Positions 28,684 to 38,051 of a stretch of DNA of 64,000 nt are shown in pieces; position 1 is the first letter of the stretch; each line of letters opens with the position of its first letter. The DNA comes from Pseudomonas sp. DY-1 (GTDB lineage Bacteria; Pseudomonadota; Gammaproteobacteria; Pseudomonadales; Pseudomonadaceae): assembly GCF_003626975.1 (NCBI RefSeq), contig NZ_CP032616.1, positions 5,246,001 to 5,310,000 on the forward strand, given 5' to 3'. The translations under genes and the position numbers were made by a program. The notes under the pieces are model-generated. The model was not told where the DNA came from. It did no database searches and was given only the letters and a program-made list of their open reading frames with translations.

Positions 28684-29646
28684 CTAGCTGACGACTCTGA
28701 CGGGCGAATCCTTCAGCCAGGCGGCGCCGTTCTCGGCAAGCTGTTGCACGATGCGCTGGCGGGCCTCGCGGCTACCCCAGGCGCTGTGCGGGGTGACTAT
28801 CAGGCGCGGGATGTCGGTGGCCAGCAGAGGGTTGCCATCCCGTGGCGGTTCCTGGGTCAGTACATCAGTCGCGGCACCGCCGAGGTGGCCGCTGCGCAAG
28901 GCGGCGGCCAGAGCCTCTTCGTTCACCAGGCCGCCGCGGGCGGTGTTCACCAGCAGGGCGCCCGGTTTCATCAGGGCCAGTTCGGCGGTGCCGATCATGT
29001 CGCGGGTCTGCTCGTTTAGCGGGCAATGCAGGGTCAAGGCATCCACCTGGGGCAACAGTTCGTGCAGCGGCAGGCGGTCGGCGCGAGGTGGGCGACCCGG
29101 TAGCTGGCCGAGCAGCACGCGCATGCCGAAGGCCTCCGCCAATCGGGCCACCGCGCCGCCCAGCTCACCGTGTCCGAGCAGGCCGAGGGTCTTGCCGTCC
29201 AGTTCGAAGATCGGGAAGTCCAGCAGGCAGAACTGGCTGGACTGCTGCCAGCGGCCGGCGCGCACGGCGGCCTGGTAGTCCGGCAGGCTGGTGGTCAGGG
29301 CGAGCAGCAACGCGAGGGTGTGCTGGGCCACCGAGGGCGTGCCGTAGGCCTGGCAGTTGCAGACAGTGATGCCGCGGGCGCGGGCCGCATCGAGGTCGAT
29401 GTTGTTGGTACCGGTGGCGGCTACCAGGATCAGCTTGAGAGCCGGGTTGGCTGCCATCGCTGCCGCGTCGATGTGCACCTTGTTGCTGATCGCCACCTGG
29501 GCACCGCTCAGGCGTTCCGCCACTTCGGAAGGCGCAGTTTGCCCATGCAGTTGCAGCTCGCCGAAGACTTGTCGCAGCGGGTTCAGGTCGAGGTCGCCGA
29601 GATCGAGGGAGGCGTGATCGAGGAAGACGGCGCGGCTGCTTTTCAT
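28684..29646 (-). CDS. D-2-hydroxyacid dehydrogenase (hydroxypyruvate/glycerate type)
   Basis: A 320-residue NAD(P)-dependent dehydrogenase. Features are the Rossmann motif TLGLLGHGELGGAVARLAEAFG (GxGxxG), the Arg catalytic region VNTARGGLVNEEAL, the Glu in LTQEPP, and the catalytic His in VTPHSAWGSRE. This fits glycerate dehydrogenase/hydroxypyruvate reductase (PA4626 HprA). I chose the ATG at 29646 (MKSSRAVFLDHASLDLGD); longer in-frame starts add a basic, unrelated N terminus. It diverges from the LysE/RhtB gene. Confidence 0.9.
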   Translation of the reverse strand: MKSSRAVFLDHASLDLGDLDLNPLRQVFGELQLHGQTAPSEVAERLSGAQVAISNKVHIDAAAMAANPALKLILVAATGTNNIDLDAARARGITVCNCQAYGTPSVAQHTLALLLALTTSLPDYQAAVRAGRWQQSSQFCLLDFPIFELDGKTLGLLGHGELGGAVARLAEAFGMRVLLGQLPGRPPRADRLPLHELLPQVDALTLHCPLNEQTRDMIGTAELALMKPGALLVNTARGGLVNEEALAAALRSGHLGGAATDVLTQEPPRDGNPLLATDIPRLIVTPHSAWGSREARQRIVQQLAENGAAWLKDSPVRVVS

Positions 29647-29728
29647 GCGGGGCTGTACCTTTTGCGAGTCCGTGGGAAGGCGTAAGGTTGCCAGCCTAAC
29701 AAAGCTTGTTACATCCCTTGGAGGTCGC

Positions 29729-30358
29729 ATGTACTGGACGGAATTCCTCACCGTCGCCCTGATCCACCTGCTGGCCGTGGCCAGCCCCGGACCGGACTTC
29801 GCCATCGTGGTGCGCGAGAGCGTGGCCCATGGGCGCCGCGCCGGAACCTGGACCGCGCTTGGCGTGGGCACGGGCATCTTCGTGCATGTGGCCTATTCGC
29901 TGCTGGGCATCGGCCTGGTCGTGTCCCAGTCGATCATGTTGTTCAACGCGCTTAAGTGGGCTGCAGCGGCCTACTTGCTGTACATCGGCATCAAGGCCCT
30001 GCGGGCCAAGCCGGCCGACCCAGTCGCTACCGAGGCCGCGCTCATGGCTGGCGAACGCAGTCCGCGTGGAGCCTTCGTCACCGGTTTCGTTACCAATGGC
30101 CTGAATCCCAAGGCAACCCTGTTTTTCCTGTCGTTGTTCACGGTGGTCATCAACCCGCACACGCCGCTGGCGATCCAGGCCGGCTACGGCGTTTACCTGG
30201 CTTTCGCCACTGCCACGTGGTTCAGCCTCGTGGCGCTGCTGTTCAGCCAGCGCCGGGTGCGTGCAGGATTCGCCCGTATGGGGCACTGGTTCGACCGGCT
30301 GATGGGAGCGGTGCTGGTGGGGCTGGGGATCAAGCTGGCCTTTACCGAGCTGAAATGA
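29729..30358 (+). CDS. LysE/RhtB-family amino acid exporter
   Basis: A 209-residue membrane protein with six hydrophobic segments. The family signature SPGPDFAIVVRESVAHGRRAG is at about residues 18-38, and GFVTNGLNPKATLFFLSLF lies in the middle. It probably exports an amino acid such as threonine or homoserine lactone-type compounds. TTGGAGG precedes the ATG by 5 bp. It diverges from the hydroxyacid dehydrogenase. Confidence 0.9.
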   Translation: MYWTEFLTVALIHLLAVASPGPDFAIVVRESVAHGRRAGTWTALGVGTGIFVHVAYSLLGIGLVVSQSIMLFNALKWAAAAYLLYIGIKALRAKPADPVATEAALMAGERSPRGAFVTGFVTNGLNPKATLFFLSLFTVVINPHTPLAIQAGYGVYLAFATATWFSLVALLFSQRRVRAGFARMGHWFDRLMGAVLVGLGIKLAFTELK

Positions 30359-30428
30359 ACCACGCTGGGCGGGCCTTCAGCCCGCTTGGCGTATGAGTTC
30401 GCCCCGCAGGTAACGGTTCATCCTTTCC

Positions 30429-30491
30429 GTAGGAGCGAGCTTGCTCGCGAAGGATCGTGCTCGGACTGTTCGCGAGCAAGCTCGCTCCTAC
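30429..30491. repeat. REP pair, inverted
   Basis: GTAGGAGCGAGCTTGCTCGC, AA and a 17-base spacer, then the exact reverse complement ending GCTCGCTCCTAC. The arms are 23 bp and perfectly complementary. This is the typical Pseudomonas REP/BIME palindrome. It lies between the LysE/RhtB gene and the convergent AraC gene, at the join between two blocks that are far apart in P. aeruginosa. Confidence 0.9.
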
Positions 30492-30573
30492 ACGCCCGGT
30501 AAGTCGCCAGGCGCAAAGGTCATGCTTGGCGCAGGGGGCACAAACAATTCCACGTCCTACAAGCGTGGTTTTT

Positions 30574-31398
30574 CTATTCCTTCTCCAGCGTGGCCAGCAG
30601 CCCCAGGCTGTTCACGTACTCCTTCGGATTCTTACCCAGCAGGCGCCGGAACATGGCGCTGAACGCACGGCCGCTGCCGTAGCCAAGGTCAACGGCCACT
30701 ATCTGCACGCTCTGTCCCGACAGCAGACGCGGCAAGGCCTCGGTCAGCCGCAATTGCTGGCGCCAGTCGTTGAAGCTCATGCCCAGTTCGCGAGCGAACA
30801 GTCGGGCCAGGGTGCGGCTGCTGGCGCCTACTTCCAGTCCCCAATCTTCCAGCGTGCGGTCCTGTTCCGGAGCTTTCAGCAACGCCAGGCAGATGGCCCG
30901 CAGGCGGCGGTCTTCCGGCAAAGGCAGGTGCAAGGGCATGTGCTCCAGGGCGGCGATTTCGTGGAGGACCAGCCGTTGCACCAGGGACTTGTGCTCCTCG
31001 CCGTCCATTTCTTCCAGTTGAACGGCGCGCAGGACCAGCTCCCGCAGTAGGGGCGGTACCGCCAGCACGCAGCAACTGTCGAGCGAGGCGGGCGCTGCAT
31101 CGGCGGTGATGAACAGGGTACGCATCTGCACCTGCCCGGCCATGAAGATCTGGTGCTCCACGCCCGGCGGAATCCACACCGCCTGGGTCGGTGGTATCAC
31201 CCAGGCACCGGCTGTGGTGACCAGACGCATCAGACCTCGTGCCGCGTAGAGGAACTGCGCTTCCTCGTGGCAGTGGCGCTCGACATGGGCACCGTCCTGA
31301 TAGTCGCGGGCGACCGCACTCAGGCGGCCTTGCTGGTGGAGTCTGATGAGCATGTCTGATTCGATGACTTCTATGGCAGGTTGGTTCAATGCGGACAA
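30574..31398 (-). CDS. AraC-family regulator with N-terminal cupin
   Basis: A 274-residue regulator. The N-terminal sensor is a cupin (HVERHCHEEAQFLYAARG, WIPPGVEHQIFM). The C-terminal double helix-turn-helix includes VGASSRTLARLFARELGMSF and IVAVDLGYGSGRAFSAMFRRLLGKNP. It probably controls the divergent MFS gene, 38 bp away. The start is uncertain: the TTG at 31398 gives the full cupin N terminus, but an ATG at 31353 is also possible and would shorten it by 15 residues. Confidence 0.85.
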   Translation of the reverse strand: MSALNQPAIEVIESDMLIRLHQQGRLSAVARDYQDGAHVERHCHEEAQFLYAARGLMRLVTTAGAWVIPPTQAVWIPPGVEHQIFMAGQVQMRTLFITADAAPASLDSCCVLAVPPLLRELVLRAVQLEEMDGEEHKSLVQRLVLHEIAALEHMPLHLPLPEDRRLRAICLALLKAPEQDRTLEDWGLEVGASSRTLARLFARELGMSFNDWRQQLRLTEALPRLLSGQSVQIVAVDLGYGSGRAFSAMFRRLLGKNPKEYVNSLGLLATLEKE

Positions 31399-31436
31399 CC
31401 TAGCATGGCCGCTCCACCAACAAGAACGTCGCCGTC

Positions 31437-32621
31437 ATGAATCGACCCCGCACCGTTATCCGCTTCATCAATGCCGCCCATGTGATCGACCACATGTTCA
31501 TGCTCATCTTCCCGGCTGCCGTGCTTGGCATGGGGCGCGACTTCGGTCTGGCCTACGGCGAGCTGATAGGCCTGTCGCTCGGCGGATTCATCGCCTTCGG
31601 TGCATGCTCGCTACCTGCCGGTTGGCTGGGGGATCGCTGGAGCCGGCGCCAGATGATGCTGCTGTTCTTCCTGGGTATCGGCGCCTCGGCCATCTTCACA
31701 GGCCTGAGTACTTCGGTCCCGACACTGGTGGCGGGCCTTACCCTGGTCGGAGTGTTCGCCGCCATCTACCACCCGGTGGGCACGGCGATGCTGGTGGCCC
31801 ATGCGGAGAGTCGCGGACGTGAGATCGGCATCAACGGTATGTGGGGCAACCTGGGAGTGGCCTTTGCGGCGTTGCTGACGGGTTTTCTCACGGTGCGTCT
31901 CGGCTGGCGCGTGGCATTCATCCTGCCGGGCGTCGTGGCCATGCTGGTGGGGTTCTGGTTCGCCTGGTGCGTGCGCGACGAGGCTGCGCCCGTGGCAGCG
32001 GCCGGGGCCCGGCGTGGAGGTCTTGCGGGCGGGGTCTCCATGCCACTGGTATTCGGCGTGCTGGCATTGGTGACGGCCACCGGCGGGGTCGTGTTCAACG
32101 CGTCCACCGTGACCTATCCCAAGCTGTTCCAGGAGCGCCTGCATGACCTCTTCTCCACACAAGAAACCCTCGGCCTGGTGGTCAGCCTGGCTTACGCCTT
32201 CGGCGCCATCGCCCAGTTGCTGATCGGCCGGGTGATCGATCGCGTCAGCCTGAAGGTGCCCTTCGTCCTGCTTACCTTCTGCCAGGCGCCGCTGCTGCTG
32301 GCCATGGCCTGGTTCGATGGCGGGGTGGTGATCCTGCTGGGCGCGGCCTTCATGTTCGTGGTGTTCGGCCAGGTGACGGTGAACGATTCGATGGTCGCCA
32401 ACTTCGTGGCACCGCAATGGCAGGCACGAGTGTTCGCACTGCGCTATTTCGTTTCCTTTGGTGCGAGTGCCGCGGCAATCCCGATGATTGCCTTCATCGA
32501 GCCGAGACAGGGGCTGACGGGGCTGTATCTGGTGCTGGTTGGATTCGCGGTGCTGACCTTCGCGGCAGCGCTAGTGTTTCCGCGCACGCCGGCGCATGTG
32601 CCGAAGGTGGTGGCGGCATAG
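31437..32621 (+). CDS. MFS transporter
   Basis: A 394-residue carrier with 12 hydrophobic segments and the MFS loop motif AGWLGDRWSRRQMM between TM2 and TM3. Conserved Asp/His residues lie in TM1 (INAAHVIDHMFMLIFPAAV). The substrate is unknown. The divergent AraC gene with only 38 bp between is the usual arrangement for a regulator and its target efflux or uptake pump. The same pair is found next to a thiolase and acyl-CoA ligase in P. aeruginosa (PA3926-PA3927). Confidence 0.87.
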   Translation: MNRPRTVIRFINAAHVIDHMFMLIFPAAVLGMGRDFGLAYGELIGLSLGGFIAFGACSLPAGWLGDRWSRRQMMLLFFLGIGASAIFTGLSTSVPTLVAGLTLVGVFAAIYHPVGTAMLVAHAESRGREIGINGMWGNLGVAFAALLTGFLTVRLGWRVAFILPGVVAMLVGFWFAWCVRDEAAPVAAAGARRGGLAGGVSMPLVFGVLALVTATGGVVFNASTVTYPKLFQERLHDLFSTQETLGLVVSLAYAFGAIAQLLIGRVIDRVSLKVPFVLLTFCQAPLLLAMAWFDGGVVILLGAAFMFVVFGQVTVNDSMVANFVAPQWQARVFALRYFVSFGASAAAIPMIAFIEPRQGLTGLYLVLVGFAVLTFAAALVFPRTPAHVPKVVAA

Positions 32622-32712
32622 CTCTTGGAAACTCCCTCATTCCCAGCCGCTCTCCGGGAAGTAGAAGTGCTCGCGCCTGTTAGGCAAAAGCCATACTGAC
32701 GTCCACTCACAC

Positions 32713-32744
32713 AAAAAAAGGCGCAGCCAAAGCCGCGCCTTTCT
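32713..32744. terminator. Terminator-like stem-loop
   Basis: AAAAAAAGGCGC-aGCcaaaGCc-GCGCCTTT is an interrupted stem between the convergent MFS and thiolase genes, with A-run and short T-run flanks. Confidence 0.8.
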
Positions 32745-32761
32745 CTATCCAGCGATGGGCC

Positions 32762-33937
32762 TTAGAGCAGCTCGATCGCTACCGCAGTCGCTTCACCGCC
32801 ACCGATGCACAGCGAAGCCACGCCGCGCTTGCCGCCCTTGTTACGCAGGGCGTTGATCAGGGTGATGATGATGCGCGAGCCGGTGGAACCAACTGGGTGG
32901 CCTTGGGCGCAGGCGCCGCCGTAGACGTTGACCTTGGCGTGGTCCAGGCCGTGTTCGCGCATGGCCAGCATGGTCACCATGGCGAAGGCTTCGTTGATCT
33001 CGAACAGGTCGATCTCGTCCTTGTTCCAGCCGGTTTTCTTGAGCAGGTTGGTCATGGCGCCAATAGGGGCGAGGGTGAATTCGGCCGGGTCCTGGCTCTG
33101 GGTGGCGTGGCCGACGATCTTCGCCAGCGGCTTGAGGCCACGGCGGGCGGCTTCTTCGGCGGTCATCAGGACCAGTGCGCTGGCGCCGTCGGAAATGGAG
33201 CTGGCGTTGGCGGCGGTGATGGTGCCGTCTTTCCGGAAGGCAGGCTTGAGGCCTGGGATCTTGTCCAGGTTGGCGGTGAGCGGTTGCTCGTCGTCTTTGA
33301 CCACGACCTCACCCTTACGGGTGGTGACGGTCACCGGGACGATTTCGGCGGCCAGTGAACCATCGGCAATGGCGGCCTGGGCGCGCTTGAGGGATTCGAT
33401 GGCATAGGCGTCCATTTCTTCTCGGGAAACGCCGTACTTGTCGGCGGTTTCCTGGGCGAATGAGCCCATCAGACGGCCGGTACGGGCATCTTCCAGGCCA
33501 TCGAGGAACATGTGGTCCTTGATTTCGCCATGGCCCATGCGCAGGCCGGTGCGGGCCTTTTCCAGCACATAGGGGGCGTTGGACATGCTTTCCATGCCAC
33601 CGGCCACCATTACGGAGTTGCTGCCGGCCTTGAGCAGGTCATGGGCCAGCATCACGGCCTTCATGCCGGAGCCGCAGAGCTTGTTGATGGTGGTGCAACC
33701 GGTGGCTGCGGGCAGGCCGGCATTCAGCGCCGCCTGGCGGGCCGGGCCTTGCTTGAGGCCAGCAGGCAGCACGTTGCCCATGATCACTTCCTGCACGTCG
33801 GCCGGCTGGATGCCGGCGCGGTTGACGGCCTCGCGTATGGCCAGCGCTCCAAGGTCCACGGCGGAAACGCCGGACAGGCTGCCCTGGAAGCCGCCCATGG
33901 GAGTACGGGCGCCACTGACGATAACGATATCGGACAT
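32762..33937 (-). CDS. Acetyl-CoA C-acyltransferase (thiolase)
   Basis: A 391-residue thiolase. The active-site Cys is in INKLCGSGMKAV at about residue 88, the Asn/Glu block is EINEAFAMV, the His is in GGACAQGHPVGSTGSR, and the second Cys is in SLCIGGGEA near the C terminus. It condenses two acetyl-CoA or cleaves 3-ketoacyl-CoA in fatty acid oxidation; the neighbouring acyl-CoA ligase favours a catabolic role. It diverges from that ligase (180-bp gap), like PA3925/PA3924 in P. aeruginosa. Confidence 0.95.
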   Translation of the reverse strand: MSDIVIVSGARTPMGGFQGSLSGVSAVDLGALAIREAVNRAGIQPADVQEVIMGNVLPAGLKQGPARQAALNAGLPAATGCTTINKLCGSGMKAVMLAHDLLKAGSNSVMVAGGMESMSNAPYVLEKARTGLRMGHGEIKDHMFLDGLEDARTGRLMGSFAQETADKYGVSREEMDAYAIESLKRAQAAIADGSLAAEIVPVTVTTRKGEVVVKDDEQPLTANLDKIPGLKPAFRKDGTITAANASSISDGASALVLMTAEEAARRGLKPLAKIVGHATQSQDPAEFTLAPIGAMTNLLKKTGWNKDEIDLFEINEAFAMVTMLAMREHGLDHAKVNVYGGACAQGHPVGSTGSRIIITLINALRNKGGKRGVASLCIGGGEATAVAIELL

Positions 33938-34116
33938 CTCGAACCTACCTCTGTGGATTACTGGCCGCGACCGGCCGGAGCGCCGGATTCTATCTCGTGA
34001 CCAGAAGGCTAAAAAGAGTCATCCATCAAATCACTCTTTTGACTGATTTGCGCCTGGCCAATGCGACCTAAAGTCGGGAACAACGAAAAGTTTCCCAACC
34101 TCGCCAGGTGTGCCTC

Positions 34117-35799
34117 ATGCTTCAGACCCGCGTCATCAAGCCCGCTGAAAACGCCTACGTCTATCCCCTGCTGATCAAGCGCCTGCTGATGTCCGGCAGC
34201 CGCTACGAGAAGACCCGCGAGATTGTCTACCGCGACCGCATCCGCTACAGCTACGCGACCTTCAACGAGCGCGTCGCGCGCCTGGCCAACGTACTTACCC
34301 AGGCCGGGGTGAAGGCTGGCGACACCGTTGCGGTGATGGATTGGGACAGCCATCGCTACCTGGAGTGCATGTTCGCCATCCCGATGATTGGCGCCGTGCT
34401 GCACACCATCAACATCCGTCTTTCGCCGGACCAGATCCTCTACACCATGAATCACGCCGACGACCGCTTCGTGCTGGTCAACAGCGAGTTCCTGCCGATC
34501 TTCAAGGCCATCGGTGGTCAGTTGACTACGGTGGAAAAGACCCTGCTGCTCACCGACGGCAGCGACCACGATGCCGACCTGCCGAACCTGGTGGGTGAGT
34601 ACGAGACCCTGCTGGCAGCGGCCAGTCCGAAGTACGATTTCCCCGACTTCGATGAAAACTCGGTGGCGACCACCTTCTACACCACCGGTACCACCGGCAA
34701 TCCCAAGGGCGTGTATTTCACCCATCGCCAACTGGTGCTGCATACCCTGTCCATGGCCGCCACCATCGGCGCGCTGGACAGTATCCGCCTGATGGGCACC
34801 GATGACGTCTACATGCCCATCACCCCGATGTTCCACGTGCATGCCTGGGGCGTGCCTTACGTGGCCACCATGCTCGGGGTGAAGCAGGTTTACCCCGGCC
34901 GCTACGAGCCGGACATGCTCTGCAAGCTGATCCGCGAAGAGAAGGTCACCTTCTCCCACTGCGTACCCACCATCCTGCAGATGGTGATGAATGCGCCCAC
35001 TGCCCAGGGCCATGATTTCGGCGGCCTGAAGATGATCATTGGTGGCAGTGCGCTGAACCGTGCCCTGTATGAGTCGGCCAAGGCTCGAGGCATCCAGCTC
35101 ACCGCCGCCTATGGCATGTCCGAGACCTGCCCGCTGATCTCGGTGGCCCACCTCAACGAAGAGCTGCTGGCCGGCAGTGAGGATGAGCGCACCACTTACC
35201 GCATCAAGGCTGGCGTGCCGGTACCGCTGGTCGAGCCCGCCATCATGGATGCCGACGGCAAGTTCCAGCCGGTGGACGGCGAATCTCAAGGGGAACTGGT
35301 GCTGCGCGCGCCCTGGCTGACCTATGGCTACTTCAACGAAGCGCAGAAGAGCGAGGAGCTCTGGGAGCACGGCTGGCTGCACACTGGCGACGTGGCAACG
35401 CTGGACGGCATGGGCTTCATCGATATCCGCGATCGCATCAAGGATGTGATCAAGACCGGTGGCGAATGGATCTCTTCCCTTGAGCTGGAAGACCTGATCA
35501 GTCGTCACCCGGCGGTACGCGAAGTGGCCGTGGTTGGGGTGCCCGATCCGCAGTGGGGTGAACGTCCCTTCGCCCTGGTGGTGGTTCGTGACAACCAGAG
35601 CCTGGATGCCAAAGTGCTGAAGGAACACCTCAAGCCGTTCGTCGAGCAAGGTCACATCAATAAGTGGGCAATTCCCAGCCAGATCGCCGTTGTTACTGAA
35701 ATTCCCAAGACCAGCGTGGGCAAACTGGACAAGAAACGCATTCGTGTCGACATCGCCCAATGGCAGGCTGCCGGGAGCACTTTCCTCTCCGCACTCTGA
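34117..35799 (+). CDS. Fatty acyl-CoA synthetase, medium-chain type (AlkK-like)
   Basis: A 560-residue AMP-forming ligase. The phosphate-binding loop is [17 protein letters not shown] at about residues 185-201, the A5 motif is [11 protein letters not shown]7 is [21 protein letters not shown], and A10 is [14 protein letters not shown] with the catalytic Lys. It activates a fatty acid to acyl-CoA through an acyl-adenylate. I chose the ATG at 34117 ([14 protein letters not shown]). A GTG three codons upstream is in frame. It is followed by a strong terminator, then the DUF1302 gene. Confidence 0.93.
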   Translation: MLQTRVIKPAENAYVYPLLIKRLLMSGSRYEKTREIVYRDRIRYSYATFNERVARLANVLTQAGVKAGDTVAVMDWDSHRYLECMFAIPMIGAVLHTINIRLSPDQILYTMNHADDRFVLVNSEFLPIFKAIGGQLTTVEKTLLLTDGSDHDADLPNLVGEYETLLAAASPKYDFPDFDENSVATTFYTTGTTGNPKGVYFTHRQLVLHTLSMAATIGALDSIRLMGTDDVYMPITPMFHVHAWGVPYVATMLGVKQVYPGRYEPDMLCKLIREEKVTFSHCVPTILQMVMNAPTAQGHDFGGLKMIIGGSALNRALYESAKARGIQLTAAYGMSETCPLISVAHLNEELLAGSEDERTTYRIKAGVPVPLVEPAIMDADGKFQPVDGESQGELVLRAPWLTYGYFNEAQKSEELWEHGWLHTGDVATLDGMGFIDIRDRIKDVIKTGGEWISSLELEDLISRHPAVREVAVVGVPDPQWGERPFALVVVRDNQSLDAKVLKEHLKPFVEQGHINKWAIPSQIAVVTEIPKTSVGKLDKKRIRVDIAQWQAAGSTFLSAL

Positions 35800-35824
35800 C
35801 CTTTCGTCCCTCGTCCGCTGAACA

Positions 35825-35860
35825 GCCCAGGCCGCGCCTTGCGCGGCCTGGGCTTTTTTT
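35825..35860 (+). terminator. Strong rho-independent terminator
   Basis: GCCCAGGCCGCGC-ctt-GCGCGGCCTGGGC with a seven-T run, 25 bp after the acyl-CoA ligase stop. Confidence 0.95.
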
Positions 35861-35940
35861 CGGCCAGACAACCAAGCAAACGCTTGGCTTGTTAATTGCT
35901 GCTTTCTGAAAATTACTGGCTATCTTTCCTACCGAAGGAT

Positions 35941-35952
35941 CGGACTAGTCCG
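35941..35952. promoter_or_regulatory. Palindrome upstream of the DUF1302 gene
   Basis: CGGACTAGTCCG, a perfect 12-bp dyad 122 bp before the DUF1302 ATG. It is a candidate operator for the LuxR regulator encoded downstream. That role is inferred only from its position. Confidence 0.4.
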
Positions 35953-36073
35953 TCGGAAGGTGCGAGCCAGAGTGCCTGGGGGTTCCAAATCACACTTTCG
36001 AGGGATCAAGCGCTAATACCCGCTGGCTATAGTCCGCAACCATCAATAACAAAAAACACATGGAGTAGCGTCG

Positions 36074-38026
36074 ATGACAACAACCACAACGTTCTGGCGC
36101 CTGGCGAAACTGCCACTGGCCGTCAGCCTCGCTTCCACGCTTGCAGCTCCGGCCTTCGGCGTGACGTTCAACCTCGGTGAAATCGAAGGCCAGTTCGACT
36201 CTTCGCTGTCCGTGGGGGCCAGTTGGTCGATGCGGGGGGCCGACAAGGACCTGATCGGCGTGAACAACGGTGGAGACGGTCTGTCCCAGACCTCCGACGA
36301 CTCCCACCTGAACTTCAAGAAGGGCGAAACCTTCTCCAAGATCTTCAAGGGCATCCATGACCTCGAACTGAAATACGGCGATACCGGCGTCTTCGTTCGT
36401 GGCAAATACTGGTACGACTTCGAACTGAAGGACGAGAGCCGCCTGTTCAAGGACATCGACGACAGCAATCGCAAGGAAGGCGCCAAGTCGTCCGGCGCCG
36501 AACTGCTCGACGCCTTCGTCTACCACAACTACAACATCGCCGATCTGCCGGGCAGCGTTCGCCTGGGCAAACAGGTGGTGAGCTGGGGTGAAAGCACCTT
36601 CATCGGCAACAGCATCAACTCCATCAACCCGGTAGACGTGTCCGCATTCCGTCGTCCGGGCGCCGAGATCAAGGAAGGCCTGATCCCGGTCAACATGTTC
36701 TATGTGTCCCAGAGCCTGACCGACAACCTGTCCGCCGAAGCCTTCTACCAGATCGAGTGGGACCAGACCGTCGTCGACAACTGCGGCACCTTCTTCGCCC
36801 AGCCGGACGTGATCGCCGACGGCTGCGACCAGAACCTGGCCGTACTGCGTACCCAGCAGGGTCTTCGCAATGCCCTTGCAGCCGCCCGTCTGCCGGCTGC
36901 AGCCCAGAACAATATTGTCAGCGCATTGCAAGCCCGCGGCGTGCAGTGGGGCAACCCGGACGAAGGCGCGATCGTCAAACGTGGTCCGGACCGCGACGCC
37001 CGTGATGATGGTCAGTGGGGTACCGCTTTCCGCTACTTCGCCGAGGAACTGGATACCGAGTTCGGCCTGTACTTCATGAATTATCACAGCCGCAACCCGT
37101 ACTTCAGCGGTCGTGGCGCACCGGCCGCCTCCTACTCGCCGACCGCATTGGGTCAGGCGCTGGGCGGCGCATTGGCTGGCACCATTCCTGGCGCCGCGAT
37201 TCCGGGCACCGTCAATGCCCTGGTACCGCAATTGCTGCCGCTCGTAGTTGCCGGCAACAGCCAGTACTACGTTGAGTACCCGGAAGACATCCGCCTCTAT
37301 GGCCTGAGCTTCTCCACCACCCTGCCCACGGGTACCGCCTGGAGCGGTGAGGTCAGCTACCGTCCGAACCTGCCGGTACAGCTGAACACCACCGACATCC
37401 TGTTCTCCGGCCTGAGCCCGCTGAACCCCAACGTGTCGGTGCTGACCGGTCGTCCGAACACCGACCAGCCTGGCTATCGCCGCAAGGAAGTCACCCAGTT
37501 CCAGACCACCTTCACCCACTTCTTCGACCAGGTCATGGGCGCCAGTCGTCTGACGTTGGTGGGCGAAGTCGGTGTCGTCCATACCGGCGGCCTGGAGAGC
37601 ACGACCGAGGCTCGCTACGGCCGTGACCCGGTCTTTGGTCCTGGCCCGCTGCCGGCTGGTCAGTGCCGTGCGCTCAACCTGAGCACCCTGGGTAGCGCCA
37701 CTGCGGAAAACCTCACCAAGTACTGCGAGGACGACGGCTTCGTCACCACTACAGCGTGGGGTTACCGCGCCCGTGCCGTGTGGGACTACAACGACGTATT
37801 CGCTGGTATCAACCTGAAGCCCAGCATCGCCTGGTCCCATGACGTCGATGGCTACGGCCCGAACGGCGTGTTCAACGAAGGCAACAAGGCCGTGAGCCTG
37901 GGCCTGGATGCCGAGTACCAGAACACCTACACCGCTAGCCTTGCCTACACCGACTTCTTCGGCGGCACTTACAACACTTCGATCGATCGCGATTTCCTCG
38001 CGCTCAGCTTCGGCGTGAACTTCTAA
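36074..38026 (+). CDS. DUF1302 family outer-membrane porin-like protein
   Basis: A 650-residue secreted protein. Residues 1-30 form a signal peptide (AKLPLAVSLASTLAAPAFG). The body is rich in alternating beta strands with aromatic belts, as in SGEVSYRPNLPVQLN and ARAVWDYNDVFAGINLKP, and the C terminus ends with a Phe (FLALSFGVNF), as outer-membrane beta barrels do. DUF1302 proteins pair with DUF1329 proteins, and in some pseudomonads lie beside fatty acid or hydrophobic-substrate genes. The transported compound is unknown. It is the first gene of the operon with the DUF1329 gene, 25 bp downstream. Confidence 0.88.
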   Translation: MTTTTTFWRLAKLPLAVSLASTLAAPAFGVTFNLGEIEGQFDSSLSVGASWSMRGADKDLIGVNNGGDGLSQTSDDSHLNFKKGETFSKIFKGIHDLELKYGDTGVFVRGKYWYDFELKDESRLFKDIDDSNRKEGAKSSGAELLDAFVYHNYNIADLPGSVRLGKQVVSWGESTFIGNSINSINPVDVSAFRRPGAEIKEGLIPVNMFYVSQSLTDNLSAEAFYQIEWDQTVVDNCGTFFAQPDVIADGCDQNLAVLRTQQGLRNALAAARLPAAAQNNIVSALQARGVQWGNPDEGAIVKRGPDRDARDDGQWGTAFRYFAEELDTEFGLYFMNYHSRNPYFSGRGAPAASYSPTALGQALGGALAGTIPGAAIPGTVNALVPQLLPLVVAGNSQYYVEYPEDIRLYGLSFSTTLPTGTAWSGEVSYRPNLPVQLNTTDILFSGLSPLNPNVSVLTGRPNTDQPGYRRKEVTQFQTTFTHFFDQVMGASRLTLVGEVGVVHTGGLESTTEARYGRDPVFGPGPLPAGQCRALNLSTLGSATAENLTKYCEDDGFVTTTAWGYRARAVWDYNDVFAGINLKPSIAWSHDVDGYGPNGVFNEGNKAVSLGLDAEYQNTYTASLAYTDFFGGTYNTSIDRDFLALSFGVNF

Positions 38027-38051
38027 GCGGTCTGGAAATTTGAGGAAGACG

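Noticed and set aside
30429..30491. CRISPR-like repeat-spacer pattern.
   Set aside because: There are only two arms, they are inverted rather than direct, and the sequence is REP type.
34009..35871. Open frame of 620 codons antisense to the acyl-CoA ligase.
   Set aside because: The opposite strand has a full set of AMP-ligase motifs; this frame has no family resemblance or start signal.
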